From positions 1 through 39,949 of the forward strand of contig JASJBD010000058.1 in the NCBI GenBank assembly GCA_030066665.1: a stretch of 39,949 bases of DNA, in the 5' to 3' direction. Positions 18,865-26,117 of the stretch are shown piece after piece. Under the pieces are notes generated by a model, which saw nothing but the letters and a program-made list of their open reading frames with translations, was not told the DNA's origin and searched no databases. A program made the position numbers and the translations under genes. The stretch comes from Gammaproteobacteria bacterium (lineage in GTDB: Bacteria > Pseudomonadota > Gammaproteobacteria > Steroidobacterales > GCA-2729495). Numbering within the stretch: position 1 is the first letter of the stretch; each line of letters opens with the position of its first letter.

Positions 18865-21399
18865 GTGATCCGAAGATGCCTGCTACTGGTCATCGCGGCC
18901 ATGGTCCTGGGGCACCCGGCGGCATGGGCCCAGGAGGGGTCTTCCGGCGCTGTGGTCGAGGAGATCATGGTCACGGCGCGGAAGGTGACCGAGAGCCTGC
19001 AGGACGTGCCGGTCTCGATCATGGTGATGAGCGGCGACCGCATTACCGAGGCCGGCATTACGAAAATCGAGAATCTCGTGCCGTACCTGCCCAATTTCGC
19101 CATGTCGGAAACGGGCATTGGCACAAATCTCTACGTGCGCGGCATCGGCTCCGGCATCAACCAGGGTTTCGAGCAATCCGTCGGCATGTACATCGACGGC
19201 ATTTACTACGGCCGCGCGCAGCTCATCCGGGCGCCGTTCCTCGACCTGGCCCAAGTCGAGGCCTTGCGAGGACCGCAGGTCACCTTGCTCGGCAACAACA
19301 GTATCGCCGGCGCATTGATACTGACCACCGCGAAACCCACGGAGGAATTCGAAACATCGATCAATGCACTGATCGGCGAAGACGGCGAGGGCGAATTGAC
19401 CGGCGTGTTGTCCGGGCCGCTATTCAGCAATCTCAGCGCGCGGCTAACGGGCCGGTACCGGACCTTCGACGGTTACTTGCAGAACAACATCCTCAATCGC
19501 GACGAGCCGGAGCGCGAGGAGACCAGCGGGCGTTTGTTGCTGGCCTGGAACGCGGACACCTGGGATGCGACGCTGAAGCTGGAGCGCAATGAATTCGATA
19601 TCACCGGCCGGCAGATCGAGATCATCCGCGACGATGTCTCCACGACGCGCGGCTCCAGCCAAACCGGTTTCAGCCGCAACACCGGCAGCGCCGCGTTATG
19701 GCAGCCCGGCCTGACCTACCTCCAGTATCTCGGTCAGTTTTTCGACTCCGACCCGCGCATTCAGAACGGGCAGCAGGACTTCATTCGCGGCTCAAACGAA
19801 GACAGAAGCGAAAATACCGTCAATGCCGTCGTCCTGAACATGAATTTCGATATCGGCGAGCACGAATTCACGTCGGTCACGGGCTACCTCGAATACGACT
19901 ACACCGAATTGTGTGACTGTGATTTCACCGGCGCCGATCAGTTTCGCCTGTTATCGGAAGAGGATTACTGGCAGTTCAGCCAGGAGCTCCGGCTGACCTC
20001 GCCGCAGGGCGAACGGCTGCGTTACATGGTCGGTCTGTACTATCAGCAGGACGAACTGGATTTCGGCGACCAGATTTTCCTGCCGGTGGGCAGCGGCGTC
20101 GTCCAGCTGGTCGGCTACGCGACAACTGGCGATCCCGATGGCGCCAACGCTTCGATTGGGGATACGTCCGCGTTTCGGGATTTTCGGCAGAATGCCTGGA
20201 ACAGCGCGATTTTCGGTCAGCTTGGTTTCGATATCACGGACCGGTGGCGCGGCAATCTGGGCATGCGTTACGCGAAGATCGAGAAAGAGGCCGTGCGTAT
20301 CCTGCAGGAAGGTGACCTGAACCGCCGCGCCTTCGAGCTGACGAATCCGGTAGAAGCGGCCTTGCTGGATGTCGGCGCCACGTTGTACTCGTCGATTTTC
20401 GAAGCGGCATTTCACCAGCTTGCCGGTGACCGCGAAGAAGATCAGTGGTCCTTCGAACTCGTCACGGAGTTCGATGCGACCGATGACATCATGCTCTACG
20501 GCTCCATCAAGAAGGGCAACAAGTCGGGCGGTTTCGACGTGCGCTCGAATAGCGAGCCGCGGGCCGTGCCCGGCGACCCGTGCTACAACTCGATGTTGCC
20601 GCTGGAAAACCAGCCGATTGCGTGCTCCGGCGCCAACGTGCTCTATCCCGACGCCACGAAGGATGCGGTTCGGAATAACGTCCGGCCCGGCTCCTTTGAA
20701 TTCGAGGACGAAGAGGCGCTGGCTTACGAGATCGGTTCAAAAATGATCCTGGCCGGCGGCGCCGCGGATTTGTCGATCGCGCTGTTTCGCACGGAATTCG
20801 ACAACCTGCAGGTGAGCATTTTCGACGGTACCCTGGGATTCAACGTCGGCAATGCGGCGGAAGCAACCAGCCAGGGTGTGGAACTGGACGGCCGCTGGCG
20901 TATCAATGAAAGCTGGATGCTGAACGGATCGCTGGCCTACCTGGACTTCGAGTTCGACAACTTCCCGAACGGGCAATGTCGACAGGGGGAGTCACCGACC
21001 ACGCCCGGCACCGATTTCTGCGACTACTCGGGCAAGACGAATCAATATGTCGCGCCGTGGTCCGGCTCGTTCGCGCTGAATTACGAAAGACAGTTTGGCA
21101 ACTTCCTGTTCCGCGGCAACTTCGATCTGTTGTTCACCGATGCCTATGAGCCATCGCAAAACCTGGATTCGCGAGTCGAACAGGACGCCTACGCCAAGAT
21201 AAATGCCCGGGTAGCGCTCGGCGACCCGGATGGCCGGTGGGAAATCGCGGTGCTTGGCCGTAATTTGACCGATGAGAGCATCGTGACCTATGCGAACGAT
21301 ACGCCGTTGGCCTTCAGCCAGTTCGGTTCGCCGTCCTGGTATGGCTTTATGGACCGACCGCGAAGTTTTGCGTTGCAGGGCGTGTTCCGCTTTCCATAA
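18865..21399 (+). CDS. TonB-dependent outer-membrane receptor
   Basis: This encodes 844 residues: signal peptide (1-22), TonB-box-like VVEEIMVTA (30-38), plug domain (about 45-155, with ESLQDVPVSIMVMSGDRI and LYVRGIGSG), then a beta-barrel to an aromatic C-terminal strand (LQGVFRFP). Such receptors import iron chelates, cobalamin or large organic substrates using TonB energy. The usual plug block GPQGTLYGRNxxGGAI reads GPQVTLLGNNSIAGALI (136-152), a noticeable departure. The GTG at 18865 is chosen because GGGGAAG precedes it and the signal peptide starts there; the open frame extends back to 18490, through the preceding terminator. Substrate is unknown. A weak promoter (TTTCCA-18-TATTCT, 18728-18757) lies upstream. 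Confidence 0.88.
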   Translation: MIRRCLLLVIAAMVLGHPAAWAQEGSSGAVVEEIMVTARKVTESLQDVPVSIMVMSGDRITEAGITKIENLVPYLPNFAMSETGIGTNLYVRGIGSGINQGFEQSVGMYIDGIYYGRAQLIRAPFLDLAQVEALRGPQVTLLGNNSIAGALILTTAKPTEEFETSINALIGEDGEGELTGVLSGPLFSNLSARLTGRYRTFDGYLQNNILNRDEPEREETSGRLLLAWNADTWDATLKLERNEFDITGRQIEIIRDDVSTTRGSSQTGFSRNTGSAALWQPGLTYLQYLGQFFDSDPRIQNGQQDFIRGSNEDRSENTVNAVVLNMNFDIGEHEFTSVTGYLEYDYTELCDCDFTGADQFRLLSEEDYWQFSQELRLTSPQGERLRYMVGLYYQQDELDFGDQIFLPVGSGVVQLVGYATTGDPDGANASIGDTSAFRDFRQNAWNSAIFGQLGFDITDRWRGNLGMRYAKIEKEAVRILQEGDLNRRAFELTNPVEAALLDVGATLYSSIFEAAFHQLAGDREEDQWSFELVTEFDATDDIMLYGSIKKGNKSGGFDVRSNSEPRAVPGDPCYNSMLPLENQPIACSGANVLYPDATKDAVRNNVRPGSFEFEDEEALAYEIGSKMILAGGAADLSIALFRTEFDNLQVSIFDGTLGFNVGNAAEATSQGVELDGRWRINESWMLNGSLAYLDFEFDNFPNGQCRQGESPTTPGTDFCDYSGKTNQYVAPWSGSFALNYERQFGNFLFRGNFDLLFTDAYEPSQNLDSRVEQDAYAKINARVALGDPDGRWEIAVLGRNLTDESIVTYANDTPLAFSQFGSPSWYGFMDRPRSFALQGVFRFP

Positions 21400-21542
21400 T
21401 TAGTTTTAACAATGCTTCGTTGCAAACATTCCGCGTGCGTCGAAAGTTGGTCTTTGCTCGTCAGCTTATTGGTATCAGCTTGCGTCCCCCAGTTTGTTAA
21501 CCCAGACTGGAAACCAACATTGGCAATAATTACGAGAACATC

Positions 21543-23447
21543 GTGAGTAACAAGCCACTGAAAAGTTCTGGACTGATTGCGCTGGTGTCGATGGCGGTCA
21601 TGGCCACTGCCGGTGCGGTCAACGTGCCATTGGACACGGCCGATCCTGCGAACGGTCTCACCGACATCTACAGCGCGACCTTCGACCCGCCGTTGCAGCC
21701 GGGTGGTGACCCGTTCTTCGGCGGTATGCCGCCGCCCCAGCGTGCGATCACCCTGATACCGAATCCGACCGGCGTTGCCAATGGTTCGCCGCGCGGCATT
21801 GTGCCCCAACCGGTGGATGGCTCGTTCCTCGATATCGACCGCAATCCCGGCAATACACAGGCGACACTCAACGGGGGGGTGATCTACATCGCCGGCGCGA
21901 ACATCGTCATCCGCCAGGGCGAACCGTCCGAGACCAATATCGCCGCGTCCGATATCGGGATCGTGTTGCAGAATTTTGCGCCGTTGAGTGTGCCGATCGA
22001 CGGCAACGGCATCGCAGTATTTGAAATTGACGAGGCGATTACCGTCGCCGATTTCAGTGCGTTCGCGGACATCACCGACACTTGCACCGGTCCGCTGTGT
22101 CCGCTGATCCCGGTGCTCACGCTGGACATGTTGCGCTTCCGGCTGATCATCGACTTCGACGCCAACTTCACGTCGTTCACCGGCGACTTCCAGGGGCAGA
22201 CGGCGAACAATTCAATTGTGTCGTTCACGGCAAATTCCATCGTGATTGCGCCTGAAATCACGGTGACAGACTCCGTGCCGCCGCCCGACGATCTGACAGT
22301 GCCTTTCGGCAGCGTAACCCAGGGTCAGACCGCTACACAGACCGTCACAGTGACCAATGACGGCAACGCGGATCTGATCATCGGCCAGGTTGCCAATGCG
22401 GACCCGCTGGCCGCACCCTTCAGTATTCAGAACGACAATTGCTCCGGTCAGACGCTGGCGGGAGCCGCGATGTGTACCTTCGAGGTGCAGTGCGCGCCGG
22501 CGGCTATCGCGATGTTCAATGACACGCTGGATATCCCATCGAATGACATCGACGAGCCGAGTGTCGCGGTCGATGTGAGCTGTACCGGCGTGCCCGTACC
22601 GGTGCCCGATATCAACGTGACAGACTCACTGCCGCCGCCGGACGACCTGCTGCTGCCGTTCGGTGACGTGACCGAGAGCACTTTCGCCGATGCGCTGGCA
22701 ACCGTGTCGAACGACGGGGATGCGGATCTGATCCTCGGCACCATTGGGATGGTCGACCCGGTGGGCGCGCCATTCTCCGTCCTCATGGATGGCTGCTCGG
22801 GTCAGACACTGGCACCCATGGCCATTTGCACGTTCACGGTTCGCTTTGCCCCGACCATGATCGGCAGTTTTGGTGACAGTGTGGACATTCCATCCAACGA
22901 TCCGGACGAGGCCAGCGTGATCGTGACGATGAACGGCGATGGTATTGCGATCGCGGCACCAGACATTACGGTGACCGACACGATCGCGCCGATGGATGAT
23001 TTGCAATTGCCGTTTCCGGATGTCGTGGTCGATTTCACGAACAACCAGACCGTCGTCGTTACCAACGACGGCAACGCCGACCTGATTATCGGCAACGTGG
23101 CTCAGGCGAACCCGCTGGCTGCGCCGTTCACTATCGAGACTGACAACTGCTCCGGGGTGACGTTGCCGATGGCAGCGAGCTGCGACATCGCCGTGCGCTT
23201 CGCGCCGCAGTCGATTGCAACTTTCAACGACAGTTTCGACATTCCGTCCAATGATCCGGACGAACCCAGCGTGACCTTCAACGTCAGCGGCGATGGCGTT
23301 GCCTCTACCGCAGGTGAGCGCCTCTCCACCGAGCCCGGCGGCGCCAGCGGCGGACCGTTTGGCTCGGCTGTGAGCCTGGCGGGTCTGGCGGGACTCTTTG
23401 TTCTTGTGATGCTGCCGGCCGTGCGGCGGCGTGTCAGGAGTCGATAA
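21543..23447 (+). CDS. Exported protein with three choice-of-anchor-D repeats and C-terminal sorting-like tail
   Basis: This encodes 634 residues. A signal peptide (about 1-25) and an N-terminal beta-rich domain (26-235) precede three tandem Ig-like repeats of ~118 residues at about 237-350, 355-468 and 473-586. Each has the pattern (I/V)TVTD..PP.DDL..PF, then VTNDGNADLIIG, DNCSGxTL and DIPSNDxDEPSV, the choice-of-anchor-D type related to ASPM/SPD-2/Hydin folds. The tail is Gly/Ser-rich (GGASGGPFGS), then one helix (AVSLAGLAGLFVLVMLP) and an Arg cluster, like GlyGly-CTERM or related sorting signals. The start is GTG with no clear ribosome site. It follows the TonB receptor by 143 bp without a terminator, so they may be cotranscribed. 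Confidence 0.82.
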   Translation: MSNKPLKSSGLIALVSMAVMATAGAVNVPLDTADPANGLTDIYSATFDPPLQPGGDPFFGGMPPPQRAITLIPNPTGVANGSPRGIVPQPVDGSFLDIDRNPGNTQATLNGGVIYIAGANIVIRQGEPSETNIAASDIGIVLQNFAPLSVPIDGNGIAVFEIDEAITVADFSAFADITDTCTGPLCPLIPVLTLDMLRFRLIIDFDANFTSFTGDFQGQTANNSIVSFTANSIVIAPEITVTDSVPPPDDLTVPFGSVTQGQTATQTVTVTNDGNADLIIGQVANADPLAAPFSIQNDNCSGQTLAGAAMCTFEVQCAPAAIAMFNDTLDIPSNDIDEPSVAVDVSCTGVPVPVPDINVTDSLPPPDDLLLPFGDVTESTFADALATVSNDGDADLILGTIGMVDPVGAPFSVLMDGCSGQTLAPMAICTFTVRFAPTMIGSFGDSVDIPSNDPDEASVIVTMNGDGIAIAAPDITVTDTIAPMDDLQLPFPDVVVDFTNNQTVVVTNDGNADLIIGNVAQANPLAAPFTIETDNCSGVTLPMAASCDIAVRFAPQSIATFNDSFDIPSNDPDEPSVTFNVSGDGVASTAGERLSTEPGGASGGPFGSAVSLAGLAGLFVLVMLPAVRRRVRSR

Positions 23448-23508
23448 TCTCCAGCACGCCGATCAGGGCGACGGCGAAGAACAGCAGCAATAGCCAGATG
23501 GTCGTCAT
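23434..23508 (-). CDS. Putative 24-residue single-helix membrane peptide
   Basis: A 25-codon frame starts at ATG 23508 and ends in TGA at 23434. It is preceded by a near-ideal ribosome site (GGGGAGG, 7 nt before ATG). The peptide begins MTTIWLLLLFFAVALIGV and ends in an acidic LEIIDS-type tail, so it would be a single membrane-spanning helix. Its 3' end overlaps the end of the repeat protein on the other strand by 14 bp. Small hydrophobic peptides of this size occur as membrane-complex subunits or stress peptides, but I recognise no family. Chance is possible for so short a frame; the ribosome site and composition are the arguments for it. Confidence 0.45.
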   Translation of the reverse strand: MTTIWLLLLFFAVALIGVLEIIDS

Positions 23509-23626
23509 GGGTTTACCTCCCCAGCGCCATTTCACACTGTGCTGCCGGGCGCAACTGTGAGCTGCGTCACACTCGGGCCGGTAGCGCAATCATGAGCTGA
23601 TCGATGCCGAGCGTAAGGGCGCAGAG

Positions 23627-23641
23627 GCTCACCAGGTGAGC
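23627..23641. promoter_or_regulatory. 15-bp palindrome before the AI-2E permease gene
   Basis: GCTCACC-A-GGTGAGC is a perfect inverted repeat with a 1-bp centre. It lies 19 bp before CATAAT (23661-23666), a likely -10 box, so it sits over the -35 position and could be a repressor or activator site. No regulator is assigned. Confidence 0.4.
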
Positions 23642-23675
23642 TCCGGGCGGTTGCATTTGGCATAATGCGCCCGCC

Positions 23676-24740
23676 ATGTCGTCGCCCGTCAGACGCAACG
23701 TTTTTTTCATCGGCTTGCTAGTCGCTGCCACCGTTGGCTTCCTGCTGCTGCTGATCGGGTTCTGGCAGCCGATCTTCTGGGCCGCTGTTATCGGCGTGTT
23801 GTTCCGCCCGGTCCAGACCTGGCTGCTCGTGCGGCTGGGCGGCCGCGCCTCGCTGTCCGCCGTGCTGACGGTCATCCTGATCTTCTTTACGGTACTGGTG
23901 CCAGCCATGGTGCTGGCGTCCGCCGTCGCCTCGGAAGCGGCCGGCGTGTATGCCCGGGTGCAGTCCGGTGAGCTGGACGTCGGCGCGCTGGTGCGGTGGG
24001 TGCAGGGTTTGCTGCCGCAGGCGAGCGAGTGGGCCGCGCGGATCGGCGTCAATCTCAACGAGCTGCCCGAAAAACTGTCGACGGCCGCAGTACGCGGCAG
24101 CCAGTTCATTGCGTCGCTGGCCCTGAGCGCCGGGCAGAATGTCGCGCGGTTTTTCGTGATGTTCTTCCTGATGCTCTACCTGCTGTTTTTCGTGCTGCGC
24201 GACGGTGATCAGATGCTGCAGCATATTCACCGGGCCGTGCCATTGCCCGATGATCAGGAACGGCGCTTGTTCAGCAAGTTCGCGGAAGTGTCACGCGCTA
24301 CGATCAAGGGCACGCTGGTCGTTGGCCTCGTACAGGGTTTTTTGGGTGGCTTGATTTTCGCCATTCTCGGCATCGAAGGTGCCGTATTCTGGGGCGTCGT
24401 CATGGTGTTGCTGTCGGTGCTGCCGGCCGTCGGCGCCGGCCTGGTTTGGGCACCGGCGGCAATCTTCCTGTTTATCGCTGGCGCCTGGATCAAGGGCCTG
24501 ATCCTGGTCGCCTACGGTGTACTGGTCATCGGGCTGGTAGACAACCTGTTGCGACCCATCCTGGTGGGCCGGGATACCAAGATGCCGGATTACCTGATTC
24601 TGCTGTCGACTCTCGGCGGGCTAACGACGGTCGGCATCACGGGTTTCGTGCTGGGTCCGGTGATCGCGGCGCTGTTCCTGGCCGCGTGGCAGATGTTCGA
24701 GGAGGAAAGCCCGCCTCAGTCGATCGGTTCGGGGGGGTGA
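23676..24740 (+). CDS. AI-2E family (PerM-like) membrane transporter
   Basis: This encodes 354 residues with about eight membrane helices and a soluble loop (about 90-145), the AI-2E/PerM/YdiK layout. Typical blocks are FFVMFFLMLYLLFFVLRDG, VQGFLGGLIFAILGI, LPAVGAGLVWAPA and DNLLRPILVGRDTKMPDYL (in part). Some members export the AI-2 signal or act in Na+/H+ exchange, but most are uncharacterised and the name should not be taken as function. The ATG at 23676 has no ribosome site; the CATAAT box just upstream would give a leader of only a few bases. Its end overlaps the convergent cyclase-like gene by 25 bp. Confidence 0.85.
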   Translation: MSSPVRRNVFFIGLLVAATVGFLLLLIGFWQPIFWAAVIGVLFRPVQTWLLVRLGGRASLSAVLTVILIFFTVLVPAMVLASAVASEAAGVYARVQSGELDVGALVRWVQGLLPQASEWAARIGVNLNELPEKLSTAAVRGSQFIASLALSAGQNVARFFVMFFLMLYLLFFVLRDGDQMLQHIHRAVPLPDDQERRLFSKFAEVSRATIKGTLVVGLVQGFLGGLIFAILGIEGAVFWGVVMVLLSVLPAVGAGLVWAPAAIFLFIAGAWIKGLILVAYGVLVIGLVDNLLRPILVGRDTKMPDYLILLSTLGGLTTVGITGFVLGPVIAALFLAAWQMFEEESPPQSIGSGG

Positions 24741-26056
24741 ATGTGCCCCGCGGTGGCGACTGGTATTTCGTCCGCCCGCAGCAAGCGATCCTCGATGCCC
24801 AGCAGAATCGGTTCGGCTTCCCGCCGGTAGATGTTCACCTTCGCGTTGAAGACATTCCGGGTCAGCCCATGCTTGTCGTGGATTGCCAGTTTGCGGATCG
24901 TGAATGTGCCGTCCTCCCGGGCCTGGCCGGTCAGATAGCACTTGATGGATTCGATGGAATCGCCGGAGAGGATCACGCCGTTGAGTTGAGCGAGACTGTG
25001 CTGCGCCCGGTTCACAAAGCTGATCGAGTCGAGCAGCAGCGGGTCGGCATCCCGGGCATTGCCGAGCGGCAGTTGCGCCGCGAACTCACCCACGAGGATC
25101 TGCCCGGGCAGCGCCCGCTCGATCATCCGTGCCAGTTCGATGGTGACCTCGCCGACGATGTCCGTGTAAAGCGTCGGGTTCAGCCCCTCGGCGTGATAGA
25201 ACTCGTAGCAGCTGCCGACGTGGAAGGCGGCCCGCAAAAGCGGCACCGTGCGGCCGTTTGCTTTGCGCCGGGCGATGGCGTTGTCCGCCAGCACCAGATG
25301 CATAAAGTGATAGAGGTTCGTATTCGCCTCGACGCCGAGGTCGCGATTCCAGATATAGAACCCGTCGCCGGTGCTGGATCGAGCGAAATCGATGTCCATG
25401 CGACTGTCGAGCATGCGGCTGTGGGCCGAATTCAATGAGTGGGACAGGCTGTTCAGCTGTGTCATCTGCTCGAACGGGCTCAGCAGGCTGAATCCGACGA
25501 TATCGAACAGCGCGACCGCCCGTCCCGCCGCATAGCTGACGCTGTAGCGGCGAATCAAGCCGTCGATAATGCGCGTTTCCGGACCGGTGTCAGCCAGGGC
25601 TTGCCGCAACATGACTTTGACAGGTTCGACATCGAGCAGCCGCGCCGCGTTGACCAATTGACGCTCGGCGAACCGGCGGGAGCCTGATAGCAGCCGTGCC
25701 ACGAACGCATTGACCTCACTGTCTGGATCCGTGAAGTCAGGATTGTCGCCATTCGCGCGCAGTGAGTAATCCGCGATTTGATAGTGCGGCACGACGAGCA
25801 GCAGCATATCGCGCCCCTTTGGTGTCCAGCCGAGCACGAAATTCCTGCCGAGGCCCCATTGCCGGTGAAGCTGACGGTCGAGTTCGATGAGGTTGCTGCG
25901 CTGGCGGAGATCCAGCGACTGGTCCAGGCCGACAAGCTGCTCCGCCAGGCGGGGGCCGGCGAATAGACCTGGCTCGTGACTGCGGTCCTGCAAGCGGCCG
26001 GCCGCTCCTGTAACGCCGTGTTGGTCTGGCACTTTGATCCTTGTCCCACGGGACAT
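24716..26056 (-). CDS. Atypical class III nucleotidyl cyclase-like protein
   Basis: This encodes 446 residues from ATG 26056 (an ATG at 26086 is also possible; neither has a clear ribosome site). A central region (about 178-330) resembles the class III adenylyl/guanylyl cyclase fold: FDIVGFS (184-190) with metal-binding Asp185, STGDGFYIW with Asp231, LRAAFHVG (275-281), and PGQILVGE (317-324). The usual GD-x-VN-x-AAR segment reads DIVGEVTIELAR (299-310), so the Asn that orients the transition state is not evident. The N-terminal ~175 and C-terminal ~115 residues match nothing I know. There is no signal peptide or membrane helix. It may be a divergent cyclase or a catalytically dead sensor. 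Divergent from the dehydrogenase at 26118. Confidence 0.65.
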   Translation of the reverse strand: MSRGTRIKVPDQHGVTGAAGRLQDRSHEPGLFAGPRLAEQLVGLDQSLDLRQRSNLIELDRQLHRQWGLGRNFVLGWTPKGRDMLLLVVPHYQIADYSLRANGDNPDFTDPDSEVNAFVARLLSGSRRFAERQLVNAARLLDVEPVKVMLRQALADTGPETRIIDGLIRRYSVSYAAGRAVALFDIVGFSLLSPFEQMTQLNSLSHSLNSAHSRMLDSRMDIDFARSSTGDGFYIWNRDLGVEANTNLYHFMHLVLADNAIARRKANGRTVPLLRAAFHVGSCYEFYHAEGLNPTLYTDIVGEVTIELARMIERALPGQILVGEFAAQLPLGNARDADPLLLDSISFVNRAQHSLAQLNGVILSGDSIESIKCYLTGQAREDGTFTIRKLAIHDKHGLTRNVFNAKVNIYRREAEPILLGIEDRLLRADEIPVATAGHIHPPEPID

Positions 26057-26097
26057 ACCATGACTCACATGCCAACCGTAAATCATGCGACAGAAGG

Positions 26098-26114
26098 GGC
26101 GCAAGACTTGCGCC
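26098..26114. promoter_or_regulatory. 17-bp palindrome at a divergent gene boundary
   Basis: GGCGCAAG-A-CTTGCGCC is a perfect inverted repeat with a 1-bp centre. It lies between the cyclase-like gene and the dehydrogenase gene, 3 bp before the latter's preferred ATG. It may be an operator or an mRNA hairpin masking the start. Confidence 0.4.
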
Positions 26115-26117
26115 GCG

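Noticed and set aside
21471-21487. Sigma-54-like site TTGGTATCAGCTTGCGT upstream of the anchor-D gene
   Set aside because: The GG and GC elements are 9 bp apart instead of 10, which normally abolishes sigma-54 recognition. It was considered because exosortase systems often use sigma-54.
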